From Chitinophagaceae bacterium (lineage in GTDB: Bacteria; Bacteroidota; Bacteroidia; Chitinophagales; Chitinophagaceae), in the NCBI GenBank assembly GCA_019747705.1, contig JAIEQM010000065.1, forward strand, positions 33,227 through 97,226: 64,000 nucleotides of DNA, given 5' to 3'. The translations under genes and the position numbers were made by a program. The notes under the pieces were generated by a model, which searched no databases, was not told where the DNA came from, and saw nothing but the letters and a program-made list of their open reading frames with translations. Below, one piece after another: positions 45,295 through 54,139 of this stretch (positions within the stretch are counted from its first letter, which is position 1; every line of letters starts with the position of its first letter).

Positions 45295-47109
45295 ATGAGC
45301 GAAACCACACATATTCACGAGCATGTTACAAGTGTTCCTCATGAAGCACATCACGAAGTGCATCATGAACATCACCATGAAACATTTTTAACCAAATATG
45401 TTTTCAGCCAGGATCACAAAACCATTGCCAAGCAATTCCTTATTACTGGTATGTTCTGGGCAGTATTGGGTGGTTTCTTCTCGGTGGTGTTTCGTTTACA
45501 ATTAGGTTTTCCTGATGCAAAATTTCCATGGCTTGAAGATTTGCTGGGCGAGTGGGCACGTGGCGGACAGTTACAACCGGAAGCTTATTATGCATTAGTA
45601 ACCATGCACGGAACGGTACTCGTGTTCTTTGTGTTAACAGCCGGTTTGAGTGGTACATTCTCCAATCTCTTAATTCCTCTTCAATGTGGTGCAAGAGATA
45701 TGGCTTCTCCTTTCTTAAATATGCTTTCCTACTGGTTCTTCTTTATTGCCAGTATTGTAATGCTTTCTTCTTTATTTGTACAAACAGGCCCTTTTAGCGG
45801 AGGATGGACGGCCTATCCGCCATTAAGTGCACTGGGCCAGGCATCACCGGGAAGTAAAGTAGGTATGGACCTGTGGTTAGTATCAATGGCATTATTCGTT
45901 GTATCAGCATTGCTGGGTGGTTTGAACTATATCGCTACGGTACTCAATATGCGTACAAAAGGCATGAGCATGACCCGTTTGCCATTAACCATCTGGGCAT
46001 TCTTCTTTACAGCAGTATTGGGTGTATTATCCTTCCCTGTATTGTTCAGCGGTTTCATTCTTTTAATTTTTGATCGTCACTTCGGAACAAGTTTTTACTT
46101 GAGTGATATTTATATTAACGGACAGGCATTGCCCAACGAAGGCGGAAGCGCTATTCTTTACCAGCACTTGTTCTGGTTCCTCGGTCACCCGGAAGTGTAT
46201 ATCATTCTCTTGCCGGCAATGGGTATGGTAAGTGAAATTCTTTCTGTAAACAGCCGCAAACCCATCTTTGGTTATATGGCCATGATCGGTTCATTGTTTG
46301 CCATTACCATTCTTGCATTCTTAGTATGGGCGCATCATATGTTTGTAACAGGATTGAATCCGTTCCTTGGTGCATTCTTTGTATTGCTTACATTGTTGAT
46401 TGCGGTACCAAGCGCCATTAAAGTATTTAACTGGCTCACCACTATCTGGCGGGGTAATATCCGGTTTACACCGGCCATGATGTTTGCTATTGGTTTTGTG
46501 AGTTTGTTTATCTCCGGTGGCTTAACAGGTATCTTCCTTGGTAACTCAGCACTGGATATTCATTTGCATGATACGTATTTTGTAATTGCACACTTTCATA
46601 TTGTAATGGGTGTGGCCAGTATGTTTGGCATGTTTGCCGGTATCTATCACTGGTATCCCAAAATGTACGGACGTTATCTTAATAATACCCTCGGTTATGT
46701 TCACTTCTGGATAACTATGGTGGGCGCTTATTTGATTTTCTGGCCCATGCACTATACCGGTTTGGCCGGTATGCCACGCCGTTATTATGATTACAGCATC
46801 TGGGAATCATTCAAACGTTTTACTGATATCAACCAGTTCATCAGTATTGTTGCCATCATTGTATTCTTAACGCAAATACTGTTCATCTTTAATTTCTTCT
46901 ACAGCATCTGGAAAGGAAGAAAAGTAACCACACAAAACCCATGGGGCGCTAATACGCTGGAATGGACAACGCCTATCAACCCCGGTCATGGTAACTGGGT
47001 GGGCGAAATTCCTGAAGTGCACCGCTGGGCTTATGATTACGGTAAAGATGGAAACGAATTTATTTCTCAAACAACACCGGTTGGAGAGAATGAAAGCAAA
47101 GACCATTAA
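45295..47109 (+). CDS. coxA: Cytochrome c oxidase subunit I
   Basis: The 604-residue protein is the heme-copper catalytic subunit with twelve or more membrane helices. It carries FWFLGHPEVYIILLPAMGMV (CuB His and the cross-linked Tyr), VWAHHMFVTG (two CuB His) and HLHDTYFVIAHFHIVMG (heme ligands). The N-terminus has eleven histidines within about thirty residues (for example HHEVHHEHHHE), perhaps for metal binding, a feature of Bacteroidota oxidases. It reduces oxygen to water and pumps protons. Confidence 0.97.
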   Translation: MSETTHIHEHVTSVPHEAHHEVHHEHHHETFLTKYVFSQDHKTIAKQFLITGMFWAVLGGFFSVVFRLQLGFPDAKFPWLEDLLGEWARGGQLQPEAYYALVTMHGTVLVFFVLTAGLSGTFSNLLIPLQCGARDMASPFLNMLSYWFFFIASIVMLSSLFVQTGPFSGGWTAYPPLSALGQASPGSKVGMDLWLVSMALFVVSALLGGLNYIATVLNMRTKGMSMTRLPLTIWAFFFTAVLGVLSFPVLFSGFILLIFDRHFGTSFYLSDIYINGQALPNEGGSAILYQHLFWFLGHPEVYIILLPAMGMVSEILSVNSRKPIFGYMAMIGSLFAITILAFLVWAHHMFVTGLNPFLGAFFVLLTLLIAVPSAIKVFNWLTTIWRGNIRFTPAMMFAIGFVSLFISGGLTGIFLGNSALDIHLHDTYFVIAHFHIVMGVASMFGMFAGIYHWYPKMYGRYLNNTLGYVHFWITMVGAYLIFWPMHYTGLAGMPRRYYDYSIWESFKRFTDINQFISIVAIIVFLTQILFIFNFFYSIWKGRKVTTQNPWGANTLEWTTPINPGHGNWVGEIPEVHRWAYDYGKDGNEFISQTTPVGENESKDH

Positions 47110-47156
47110 TTGTTTGATTAAAATACAATCACGTCAGGTGATTTGAATTTAAGATT

Positions 47157-48083
47157 TTGAGCAAAGCAGATACAGCAACGGTGAAGAAAGAAAAGAGTGC
47201 TTTGATGCGTAAAGCGGATGATTACAAACAACTCATCAAATTTACGCTGAGTTTTACGGTGGTGTTCAGCAGTGTCATCAGTTATATGCTGGCGCCCAAT
47301 GTGGTGGAGTTTGACTGGTTAAGTATTGTTCTTTTATTTGTTGGAGGAATGCTGGTTACAGGCAGTGCCAATGCCATTAACCAGGTTACCGAAAAAGATA
47401 CAGATGCAGTTATGAAACGCACAGGCAACCGGCCCGTGGCGGCTGGAAGAATGAGCGTGACTGAAGCCAGCACCTTTGCATTTGCTGCAGCTATTATTGG
47501 TTCTTTGATATTGGGTTTGTGGTTTAACTGGTATGCAGCCGGGTTATCACTGCTGAGTTTATTTATTTACAGTTTTGTTTATACACCGCTGAAGAAAATA
47601 AACTCTGTGGCAGTATTAATTGGTGGCATACCCGGTGCATTGCCCTGTTTAATTGGATGGGCTGCTGCTTATGATGGAGAAACTTTTTCCTGGGCAGGCG
47701 GATGGATTTTATTCGCTGTTCAGTTCATCTGGCAGTTTCCGCATTTCTGGGCAATAGCATGGGTGGCGCATACAGATTATACCAAGGCGGGGTTCAAACT
47801 TCTGCCTTCACAATCAGGGCCCACAAAGTTTACAGCTATACAAACCATCATCTGGAGTTTATTGATGATACCGGTGGGTTTGCTGCCTTATTTTTTTAAA
47901 GTAAGCGGCACAGTGAGTATGTGGATTTTGCTGGTGGCCAACGTGCTGATGGTAGTTCAATGTGTGCGGTTGTATATTAACATGGATGTGAAGAGTGCAA
48001 GAAGGGTAATGTTCAGCAGCTATATTTATTTGCCGGTGATATTGCTGGCATTGCTGGCTGATAAGATAGCTACGGCCCCCTAA
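47157..48083 (+). CDS. ctaB: Heme O synthase (protoheme IX farnesyltransferase)
   Basis: The 308-residue UbiA-type membrane enzyme adds a farnesyl group to heme b to make heme o for the oxidase. It has SANAINQVTEKDTDAVMKRT with the Asp-rich site and NRPVAAGRMS, a second loop VAHTDYTKAGFKLLP, and nine hydrophobic segments. The start is a TTG at 47157 (SKADTATVKKEK); the first ATG is at residue 17 and would lose little. The stop codon lies within an intergenic repeat (GGCCCCCTAAATCCCCC), so the last residues (ATAP) may have been replaced by repeat insertion. Confidence 0.95.
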   Translation: MSKADTATVKKEKSALMRKADDYKQLIKFTLSFTVVFSSVISYMLAPNVVEFDWLSIVLLFVGGMLVTGSANAINQVTEKDTDAVMKRTGNRPVAAGRMSVTEASTFAFAAAIIGSLILGLWFNWYAAGLSLLSLFIYSFVYTPLKKINSVAVLIGGIPGALPCLIGWAAAYDGETFSWAGGWILFAVQFIWQFPHFWAIAWVAHTDYTKAGFKLLPSQSGPTKFTAIQTIIWSLLMIPVGLLPYFFKVSGTVSMWILLVANVLMVVQCVRLYINMDVKSARRVMFSSYIYLPVILLALLADKIATAP

Positions 48084-48193
48084 ATCCCCCAGGGGGGACT
48101 TGCCAGGCACAAGGCCAGCTTGTTTGAGAGTTTGACAAATAGCGGATTGGCTTAACAATACAGTGAGGAGTGTTTATCCCCTCCCGGGAGGGG
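48071..48193. repeat. Palindromic intergenic repeats after ctaB
   Basis: GGCCCCCTAAATCCCCC followed by AGGGGGGACTTGCC (48074-48103) is a hairpin-like repeat that supplies the ctaB stop codon. CCCCTCCCGGGAGGGG at 48178-48193 is a perfect 16-bp palindrome. The 267 bases up to the next gene hold no coding frame that I trust; 48254-48310 matches short repeats near 1485 and 14634. Confidence 0.7.
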
Positions 48194-48350
48194 GTCGCAG
48201 AGGATAGAACAATTGTAATGATTGAAAGGGGTGGGTTGCTGAATAGAATTAATGCAGCACAAGAGTGCGACGCAACAGCAGCTCAATAGCAGTACTGAAG
48301 CTAAGTACAAAAAGTATTTGATTTAAATAGTTTGATTGATGGAGAAGGTT

Positions 48351-48905
48351 ATGAGTGAGACGAATAAAAAAATGCACCCGCACAAGTTTACATTGTGGGT
48401 GGCAATAGGAAGTATTACAATGATGTTTGCCGGTTTTACCAGCGCATACATTGTAAAAAGCAACCAGGCGGGATGGCAGCCTGTGCAAATGCCAAAGATC
48501 TTTTTTGTTTCTACTGTTTTGATTTTACTGAGCAGCGGTACCATTTACTTAGCTTACCGTGCACTCAAAAACAGGGAAACAGGAAAATATAAAAACCTGG
48601 TGTCGCTTACGGCAGTACTGGGTTTGGGTTTTGTGGTGACACAGTTTTTGGGATTTAAAGAATTGTGGCAGCAAAACATTACGTTTAAGGAAAGTGTGGC
48701 GGGCTCGTTCTTTTACATTATTACAGGAGTGCATGCATTGCATGTAATTGGCGGTATAATTGCATTAATTGTAATTTTTGCAAGGGCGTTCAGCGCCAAA
48801 ACAAAATATTACAGCGCCACACCTGTAGAAATTGCCGGTATTTACTGGCACTTTGTTGACATATTATGGATGTACCTGTTTGTGTTTTTTCTTTTAGTAG
48901 CATAA
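48351..48905 (+). CDS. coxC: Cytochrome c oxidase subunit III-like protein (first)
   Basis: The protein (184 residues from 48351; up to 189 from 48336) has five membrane helices and subunit III features: WVAIGSITMMFAGFTSAYIV, VTQFLGFKELW, FFYIITGVHALHVIGGIIAL and IYWHFVDILWMYLFVFFLLV. It is shorter than the seven-helix form, as in many Bacteroidota, where it is followed by a second homologue. It stabilises the catalytic core and helps proton uptake. I prefer the ATG at 48351 (MSETNKKMHPHKF). Confidence 0.9.
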   Translation: MSETNKKMHPHKFTLWVAIGSITMMFAGFTSAYIVKSNQAGWQPVQMPKIFFVSTVLILLSSGTIYLAYRALKNRETGKYKNLVSLTAVLGLGFVVTQFLGFKELWQQNITFKESVAGSFFYIITGVHALHVIGGIIALIVIFARAFSAKTKYYSATPVEIAGIYWHFVDILWMYLFVFFLLVA

Positions 48906-48947
48906 ACAGCAGCAATAATTTTTTTTAGATTAACTAAAACTAAATAG

Positions 48948-49622
48948 ATGGCAAACGCAGCAGCAGCGGCAAACACAAAATGGTGGAGTGGTGGTAAGAG
49001 CCCCTTTAACCTGGAATATGGCAAGTTGATGATGTGGTATTTTTTGATGAGTGACACGTTTACATTTGGCGCACTACTTATTACTTACGGAACAGTACGT
49101 ATGAGCAGCGATTCATGGCCTGATCCCAATCATGTATTTCAATCTTTCCCTTTATTGGGTAGCGGACTACCATTGCTATTCGTGAGTTTAATGACGTTTA
49201 TTTTGATTGTAAGCTCTGTTACTATGGTACTGGCAGTTCATGAAGGTCATCATGGCAATAAGAAGGGCGTTATTAAATGGATGATCTGGACCATACTTGG
49301 CGGTTTAGCATTCTTAAGCTGCCAGGCATGGGAGTGGACACACCTTCATCATGAAGGTGCATGGTGGGGGAGTAATCCTTTTCCGAATGCGGACGGAACT
49401 GTTTCAAAAAGTAATTTTTCAGACTTGTTTTTTACGATTACAGGTTTCCATGGCTTTCACGTATTCAGTGGTGTGGTGATTAATATTATTGTAACCATCA
49501 TGGCCTGGAAAGGTGTGTTTGAAAGAAGGGGCCATTATTTAATGATTGAAAAAATCGGATTGTACTGGCACTTTGTGGATCTGGTTTGGGTATTTGTATT
49601 CTTATTTTTCTATCTGGTATAA
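48948..49622 (+). CDS. Cytochrome c oxidase subunit III-like protein (second)
   Basis: The 224-residue protein has five to six membrane helices: YGKLMMWYFLMSDTFTFGAL, LPLLFVSLMTFILIVSSVTM, FFTITGFHGFHVFSGVVINI and IGLYWHFVDLVWVFVFLFFY. It is a diverged relative of the preceding gene and of subunit III. Forty-two bases separate the two. Between the core helices is a longer outside loop (WTHLHHEGAWWGSNPFPNAD), not present in the first homologue. Probably both are part of the same oxidase. Confidence 0.9.
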   Translation: MANAAAAANTKWWSGGKSPFNLEYGKLMMWYFLMSDTFTFGALLITYGTVRMSSDSWPDPNHVFQSFPLLGSGLPLLFVSLMTFILIVSSVTMVLAVHEGHHGNKKGVIKWMIWTILGGLAFLSCQAWEWTHLHHEGAWWGSNPFPNADGTVSKSNFSDLFFTITGFHGFHVFSGVVINIIVTIMAWKGVFERRGHYLMIEKIGLYWHFVDLVWVFVFLFFYLV

Positions 49623-49658
49623 CATTTTTTTAAAAACGAAATTTGAAATAAATTGAGT

Positions 49659-50096
49659 ATGGAACATCAAACATTTGGAGGTGAAGTAACGTTTCCGCAT
49701 GAAGCGCCGGGTGACGATTCAATAAAAAGAATCAGGAAGACTACAATTATACTTTCTGTTTTAACGCTTATTGAATTGGGTCTGGGTCTCGCTATTTATA
49801 TGATGCATAAGAATCCGGATTACAGCCATTCTCTTGTGCATTTAATTAAAGGCGTTGTGATTATTCTTTCTCTTGGTAAGGCTTTTTTTATTGTTTCAAT
49901 CTTTATGCATCTGGGTGATGAAATCAGGAATATGATTATGACCATTGTGGTTCCTTTATGTTTGTTTATCTGGTTCATCATTGCATTTTTGTGGGATGGC
50001 GTTTCCTGGAAAGATTTACGGAATGAGTATGCACCGAAAGACCCGGTGAAGCATGAACAGGTGGAGCAACCGGCGCATGAAGGCGGATTGAAATAA
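49659..50096 (+). CDS. Cytochrome c oxidase subunit IV (small membrane subunit)
   Basis: The protein of about 145 residues has three membrane helices (TIILSVLTLIELGLGLAIYM; LIKGVVIILSLGKAFFIVSI; LCLFIWFIIAFLWDGVSW) and the family motif KAFFIVSIFMHLGDE. It is a COX IV/caa3-type small subunit. I prefer the ATG at 49659 to a TTG two codons earlier. A terminator hairpin follows 27 bases after the stop, marking the probable end of the main transcript. Confidence 0.88.
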   Translation: MEHQTFGGEVTFPHEAPGDDSIKRIRKTTIILSVLTLIELGLGLAIYMMHKNPDYSHSLVHLIKGVVIILSLGKAFFIVSIFMHLGDEIRNMIMTIVVPLCLFIWFIIAFLWDGVSWKDLRNEYAPKDPVKHEQVEQPAHEGGLK

Positions 50097-50122
50097 TATT
50101 TGATCAGTACACACATTTTTTG

Positions 50123-50160
50123 TCCCGGTTTCTTTGTAAAAAGAATCGGGATATTTTTTT
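50123..50160 (+). terminator. Rho-independent terminator after oxidase subunit IV
   Basis: TCCCGGTTTCTT at 50123-50134 pairs with AAGAATCGGGA at 50141-50151, with one bulge and one G-T pair, followed by seven T's. It separates the oxidase genes from SCO and DUF420, which may depend on read-through or a separate promoter. Confidence 0.78.
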
Positions 50161-50172
50161 GAAATAAACAAG

Positions 50173-50871
50173 ATGAGCAAAAAAGCAATACTGGCGTTGT
50201 TGTTAGTGGTTGGTTTTCCGGTAACGGCTTACTACCTGGTAAAATATTACAGTGAACGTGCTGTGGATATGCCGCATCATTATTTTTATGATGATGTGAG
50301 AGATACCGTAGTGGATGGAAAAAAAAGAAGCGATACCATCTGGCACCGCATCAGCAATTTTAGTTTTACCAACCAGCTCAATGAAAAGGTATATGCGGAT
50401 AGTTTAAAAGATAAAATACTGGTGGTGGATTTCTTTTTCACCCGTTGCCCCAACCCCTGCCCCACCATGACGAGGAATATGAAAAAAATGCAGGATGCGT
50501 ATAAAAAAAACGACTCCCTCATCCAGTTTATTTCTTTTACCGTTGATCCGAAAAGAGATAGTGTGAATGCTTTAAAAAACTATGCAGATCGTTATGGTGT
50601 GCAGCATAATAACTGGTGGTTCCTCACCGGTGAAAAGAAAACCATTTACGATCTGGCCTTTAATGAGTTTAAAGCTGCTATTGTGGACGGCGGAGAAGCG
50701 GACACTTCTTTTCTCCATACCAATAAGTTCTACCTGCTTGATAAAAAACGGATCATCCGTGGCTGGTATGACGGAACGGATACGGTTGCATTAACCAAGC
50801 TTGCAAGAGACATCAGCCTGCTGATTCTTGAAAAAGATAAAACCAAAAAGCGAAATTTATTCAGAAAGTAA
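50173..50871 (+). CDS. SCO1/SenC-type copper chaperone for cytochrome oxidase
   Basis: The 232-residue protein has one N-terminal membrane anchor (ILALLLVVGFPVTAYYLVKY) and a thioredoxin-like periplasmic domain. The copper motif is FFFTRCPNPCPTMTRNM, with the CxxxC pair, and the copper-binding histidine is in SFLHTNKFYLLD. It delivers copper to the CuA site of subunit II. The next gene begins 13 bases on. Confidence 0.94.
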   Translation: MSKKAILALLLVVGFPVTAYYLVKYYSERAVDMPHHYFYDDVRDTVVDGKKRSDTIWHRISNFSFTNQLNEKVYADSLKDKILVVDFFFTRCPNPCPTMTRNMKKMQDAYKKNDSLIQFISFTVDPKRDSVNALKNYADRYGVQHNNWWFLTGEKKTIYDLAFNEFKAAIVDGGEADTSFLHTNKFYLLDKKRIIRGWYDGTDTVALTKLARDISLLILEKDKTKKRNLFRK

Positions 50872-50883
50872 AACCTTATCATT

Positions 50884-51459
50884 ATGCCCCGCCGCCACCG
50901 CAGTTCCAGAGGAGTATTATTGCCAGCGTCATTGAAAAAAAATGATAAGCTGGCCTATATTTTAATTTTTCTTTTCAGCATTATTGTGTTTGCAGCAGTG
51001 GTGGCGCTGGGTAAATACAAGCTGCAGGTAAACCTTGGTTTTGATAAACATATTTTTGCGCATTTTAATGCACTAACCAATACGTTTGTAGCGCTCTTAT
51101 TAATCAGTGCATTGTATGCCGTAAAACAAAAACGCTATAATACGCATAAGCGGCTCATGCTTTGGGCCATGGTGCTGTCTGTTTTGTTTTTGGTTTCTTA
51201 TATCTGTCATCATTTGTTTAATGAAGAAACAAAATATGGGGGTGAAGGGCTGGTGAAGATTATTTATTATATCATCCTGTTCTCCCATATTTTACTGGCA
51301 GGTCTCATCCTTCCTTTTATTTTGTTTACCGCTTACTGTGGATTGATTGCCGAGTACGACAAACACCGCAAACTGGCCCGTATTACCTGGCCGTTATGGT
51401 TGTATGTGGCAGTAACGGGTGTGGTGGTGTATTTGATGATTAGTCCGTATTATACGTAA
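50884..51459 (+). CDS. DUF420 membrane protein
   Basis: The 191-residue protein has five membrane helices, with AHFNALTNTFVALLLISALY, RYNTHKRLMLWAMVLSVLFL and IIYYIILFSHILLAGLILPF. These histidines and the layout match DUF420 (CtaM/YozB-like), which in Gram-positive bacteria is needed for heme-copper oxidase maturation. A similar role here is likely from the position after SCO. The start at 50884 gives MPRRHRSSRG, a basic cytoplasmic end. Confidence 0.9.
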   Translation: MPRRHRSSRGVLLPASLKKNDKLAYILIFLFSIIVFAAVVALGKYKLQVNLGFDKHIFAHFNALTNTFVALLLISALYAVKQKRYNTHKRLMLWAMVLSVLFLVSYICHHLFNEETKYGGEGLVKIIYYIILFSHILLAGLILPFILFTAYCGLIAEYDKHRKLARITWPLWLYVAVTGVVVYLMISPYYT

Positions 51460-51480
51460 TGAACTTATGATTTGATTCGG

Positions 51481-51918
51481 TTATTGTAATGGTTCAAATT
51501 CTACATGACTGATTCCGCCTCTGGCAATAATAGCACTGCCTGCAACTTCACTTGCAAACCTTGCAGTAATTGTCCCGGTAACAGGAAGCCTTATCACCCC
51601 TTCGATAATGGCCACATTACTGCCTGTTGTGGCAGAAGTTGCATTTGAAGCTGTTGGGTTATCATAAGCCGTTAATCCCTGATTTGTAGTAATGGTGGAA
51701 ACAGTTAAGCTATAGGTACTGGTATAATGCAGCATAGATGCTGCCTGGCTGCTGCTGATTGACCAGCGGCTGCCGGTTGCGGTTGCTGCTGCCGTATAAA
51801 CAATATAGAATTTAAATTTATAAGTTACGTTTGCCTGGGCAGTAAAGGATAAACCAGTAACATTCTGCATGGTATTGGCGGTAGCATTATTATTGGTAAC
51901 ATCACTTGCAAGGAAGAG
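51481..51918 (-). pseudogene. C-terminal fragment of a phage-structural-like protein
   Basis: The frame is open from 51918 and reads LFLASDVTNNNATANTMQNV, GLSFTAQANVTYKFKFYIVY and TATGSRWSISS, ending FEPLQ. This resembles the C-terminal domain of phage or prophage surface proteins with a beta-sandwich (GSRWSI, then SEVAGSAIIARGGISHVEF). There is no good start: an upstream TGA closes the frame exactly where the integrase fragment begins. The first ATG, at 51870, would give 129 residues. I take it as the tail end of a longer gene cut by rearrangement. The family call is tentative. Confidence 0.5.
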
Positions 51919-51933
51919 TCAGGATAACGGAGA

Positions 51934-52104
51934 ATGCCGGAGCAGGTGGTGCGTAAAATAAGCGGACATGCCCCCGGCAGTAAAGAATTTTACCGCTATG
52001 TAAACTGGGCACAGAGTTACCAGGATATGGAAACGGATAAAATGTTTGCGCAACTGGCGGGTAAAACAGCATTGATAACTACAGGGCAGGCTGCAGTGGC
52101 GTAG
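51934..52104 (+). pseudogene. Tyrosine recombinase (integrase) C-terminal fragment
   Basis: The 56-residue frame begins MPEQVVRKISGHAPGSKEF and YRYVNWAQSYQDMETDKMF. The SGH motif and the tyrosine spacing match the C-terminal catalytic part of a phage-type tyrosine recombinase (IxGHxxGSKxFxRYV). The upstream R-H/K-H catalytic half is missing. It is a relic of a prophage or integrative element inserted after the oxidase block. Confidence 0.72.
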
Positions 52105-52172
52105 AAGCGAAATGGCTTTAAACAAACCGGCAAGGTCTTGCCCGGAACAATTGCTATCTTCATCCGGCAATA

Positions 52173-52312
52173 CAATATCATTAAGCTAAGCGACCGCCGA
52201 CCGCAGGGAGAGGTGTCACAAACGTTATTCAGTTTGAAATTCGGAAAATTCCTTTCGTTAAGTGGTTCATGTGTTGCCCTGGAAATAACGAGCGCCTGAC
52301 TTAATCACATTG
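52173..52312. mobile_element. Palindromic MITE-like element, degenerate copy 4
   Basis: CAATATCATTAAGCTAAGCG at the left and CTTAATCACATTG at the right recall the ends of the other copies, and GACCGCAGGGAGAGGT is shared inside. The middle is diverged and I see no flanking 9-bp duplication. This is an old copy, about 140 bp long. Confidence 0.68.
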
Positions 52313-52356
52313 TGAGGCAGTAAAGAAGCGGCCAAAATAATATATCAACTTGCAAT

Positions 52357-53058
52357 ATGGATATAACTGAAATGTATAACAATGGAGTGTATCTTAAAAA
52401 CAACAGCAACTGGGGTGCCTCTGATGCACCTGTAAAAAGCAAATGGATACATCGAATCATTCAAAAAAATCAACTCAGCTTTCAGTCAGTTGCAGAAGTG
52501 GGAACCGGAAGCGGGGCGATTCTTACTGAATTATCACATCTCTTACCCGGAGTAAAAGAGTGGACAGGTTATGATATCTCTGCCCATGCAATTGAGATTG
52601 CTAAAAAAGCAGAGACAAACAACCTGTCGTTTTATCATGAAGACTTTATTCAGTTGTCAACTTTCAGTGATTGCTTACTCATAATTGATGTGATTGAGCA
52701 TGTTGAAAATTATTATGAGTTCCTGCTTAAACTCCGCAAGCGTGCTGCTTACTATATTTTTCACATTCCACTTGATCTTTCGTGCCGCACCCTGTTAAAA
52801 CCGCATATTCTAAAACAGCAACGTTCATCTGTAGGGCATATTCATTATTTTTCAAGAGATATGGTTTTATGGATGCTGGAAGATACCGGGTACACAATTG
52901 CTGACTGGTTTTATACAAAACCCTTATTGGATATTGAGCCGCAGCAGTCAGTTAAAAATAAAATCAAAAAAGTATTGCGTAATGGCGCTTTTGCCATCAG
53001 CAAACACCGGAGTGCAGATGTATTGGGGGGATATTCTATGATGATCCTGGCAGAATAA
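52357..53058 (+). CDS. Class I SAM-dependent methyltransferase
   Basis: The 233-residue protein has the Rossmann-type methyltransferase motif AEVGTGSGAILTELSHLLPG (motif I), WTGYDISAHAIEIAKKAE (motif II) and CLLIIDVIEHVENYYEFLLK (motif IV region). The substrate is unknown; similar proteins sit in sugar or lipid biosynthesis loci, but no such genes flank it here. It lies between a degenerate repeat and an outer-membrane protein gene, possibly brought in with the preceding mobile remnants. Confidence 0.85.
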   Translation: MDITEMYNNGVYLKNNSNWGASDAPVKSKWIHRIIQKNQLSFQSVAEVGTGSGAILTELSHLLPGVKEWTGYDISAHAIEIAKKAETNNLSFYHEDFIQLSTFSDCLLIIDVIEHVENYYEFLLKLRKRAAYYIFHIPLDLSCRTLLKPHILKQQRSSVGHIHYFSRDMVLWMLEDTGYTIADWFYTKPLLDIEPQQSVKNKIKKVLRNGAFAISKHRSADVLGGYSMMILAE

Positions 53059-53243
53059 AGATGGTTTAACAATACTGTCATTGCTTGACTAGATTGTATT
53101 TCCTTACGCAGACGAGTGGTAAACAAGAATGTTCTCAGGCGCAGTGTCAGATGGCTATGAACGTAAAGGCTTTACATGAAAACCATCATGAGCAAAAAAA
53201 CTACTTTCTTAATATGGACATGATACGGATAAAAACAACTTAA

Positions 53244-53975
53244 TTATCCGGCTCTCGATTTTGAATGAAGAATAGTATAAATAAGCTTTAGATGTAAAAT
53301 TCTTAAACTGGCTTTATCCGTGTTATTTATGTTGTAATTGGTAAGCCCATGTTTATAGTTCAGGTCAAGACTCCATTTCTTTAAAGTAGCCATTATGCCT
53401 GCAGTTATTCTAAAGTCGTTTACTTCCGGTCGCCCGCCTGTGTGTCCAATTGAATTATTAATACCAGCCTGGTCAACAAAATTAAAATTGTCGGCATAGT
53501 TAAGTTTAAAACAATAATCAAATCCTCCATGTAATGTTATACTCATTTTACGCATGGAAAAACAGCGTCCGATTTGCGGGTTAACTGAAATGAAATCATA
53601 AGTATTGCTAAAAGTCCCGTTTGTTTTAAAATTACCGGCCGGACTAAGTACACTATCACTTTCCAACCGGGAACCTGTACTTTCATATTGTGTACTTAAT
53701 AAAAAATTCCATACAGTTGATAATGGTAAATCAAGTTGCAAACCGACAAGAAAATTGCTCTTTATTTTTTTGCCAAAATGATTTCCAATTGAATCCACAG
53801 CTAAAGGAAAGGATAAGCCATTCCTGTAATAATTGGATTTATTTACTGAGCCTGACCCATGAAAGTATGATATTCCCGTGCCTGTGTAGACCCTCACTTT
53901 TTTTGTTTGCTGCCCCTTAGTGAAAACGGGAATTAAGAAATAACAAACACAACATAACAAGGATGGCCTGCTCAT
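53244..53975 (-). CDS. Secreted outer-membrane beta-barrel-like protein
   Basis: The 243-residue protein has an N-terminal hydrophobic signal (RPSLLCCVCYFLIPVFTKG) and alternating strands typical of a small outer-membrane barrel, such as SNFLVGLQLDLPLSTVWNFL, KMSITLHGGFDYCFKLNYA and FRITAGIMATLKKWSLDLNY. It ends near LRILHLKLIYTILHSKSRAG; the terminal residue is not a typical aromatic one. Function unknown. It stands alone between the methyltransferase and the amidohydrolase gene, which has its own terminator. Confidence 0.65.
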   Translation of the reverse strand: MSRPSLLCCVCYFLIPVFTKGQQTKKVRVYTGTGISYFHGSGSVNKSNYYRNGLSFPLAVDSIGNHFGKKIKSNFLVGLQLDLPLSTVWNFLLSTQYESTGSRLESDSVLSPAGNFKTNGTFSNTYDFISVNPQIGRCFSMRKMSITLHGGFDYCFKLNYADNFNFVDQAGINNSIGHTGGRPEVNDFRITAGIMATLKKWSLDLNYKHGLTNYNINNTDKASLRILHLKLIYTILHSKSRAG

Positions 53976-54077
53976 AAAAATTTTTTATTAAAAACGGAGA
54001 GGTCGAATTTAAAATTGTAAGTCAAAAACACTTTTTTCACTTTTCCCTCCGATGGCTTCCCTTTAAAGCCCGTCACC

Positions 54078-54111
54078 AAAAAACAAAACCCCAACTGCAA
54101 CGCAGTTGAGG
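54078..54111 (-). terminator. Terminator of the propeller/amidohydrolase gene
   Basis: CCCCAACTGC at 54089-54098 pairs with GCAGTTGAGG at 54102-54111 (one G-T pair). On the minus strand the stem is followed by a T-rich run (TTTTGTTTTTT). It lies about 29 bases after the stop codon. Confidence 0.8.
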
Positions 54112-54139
54112 TTTGTAGTTTAAAAACAGATATTTTTAA

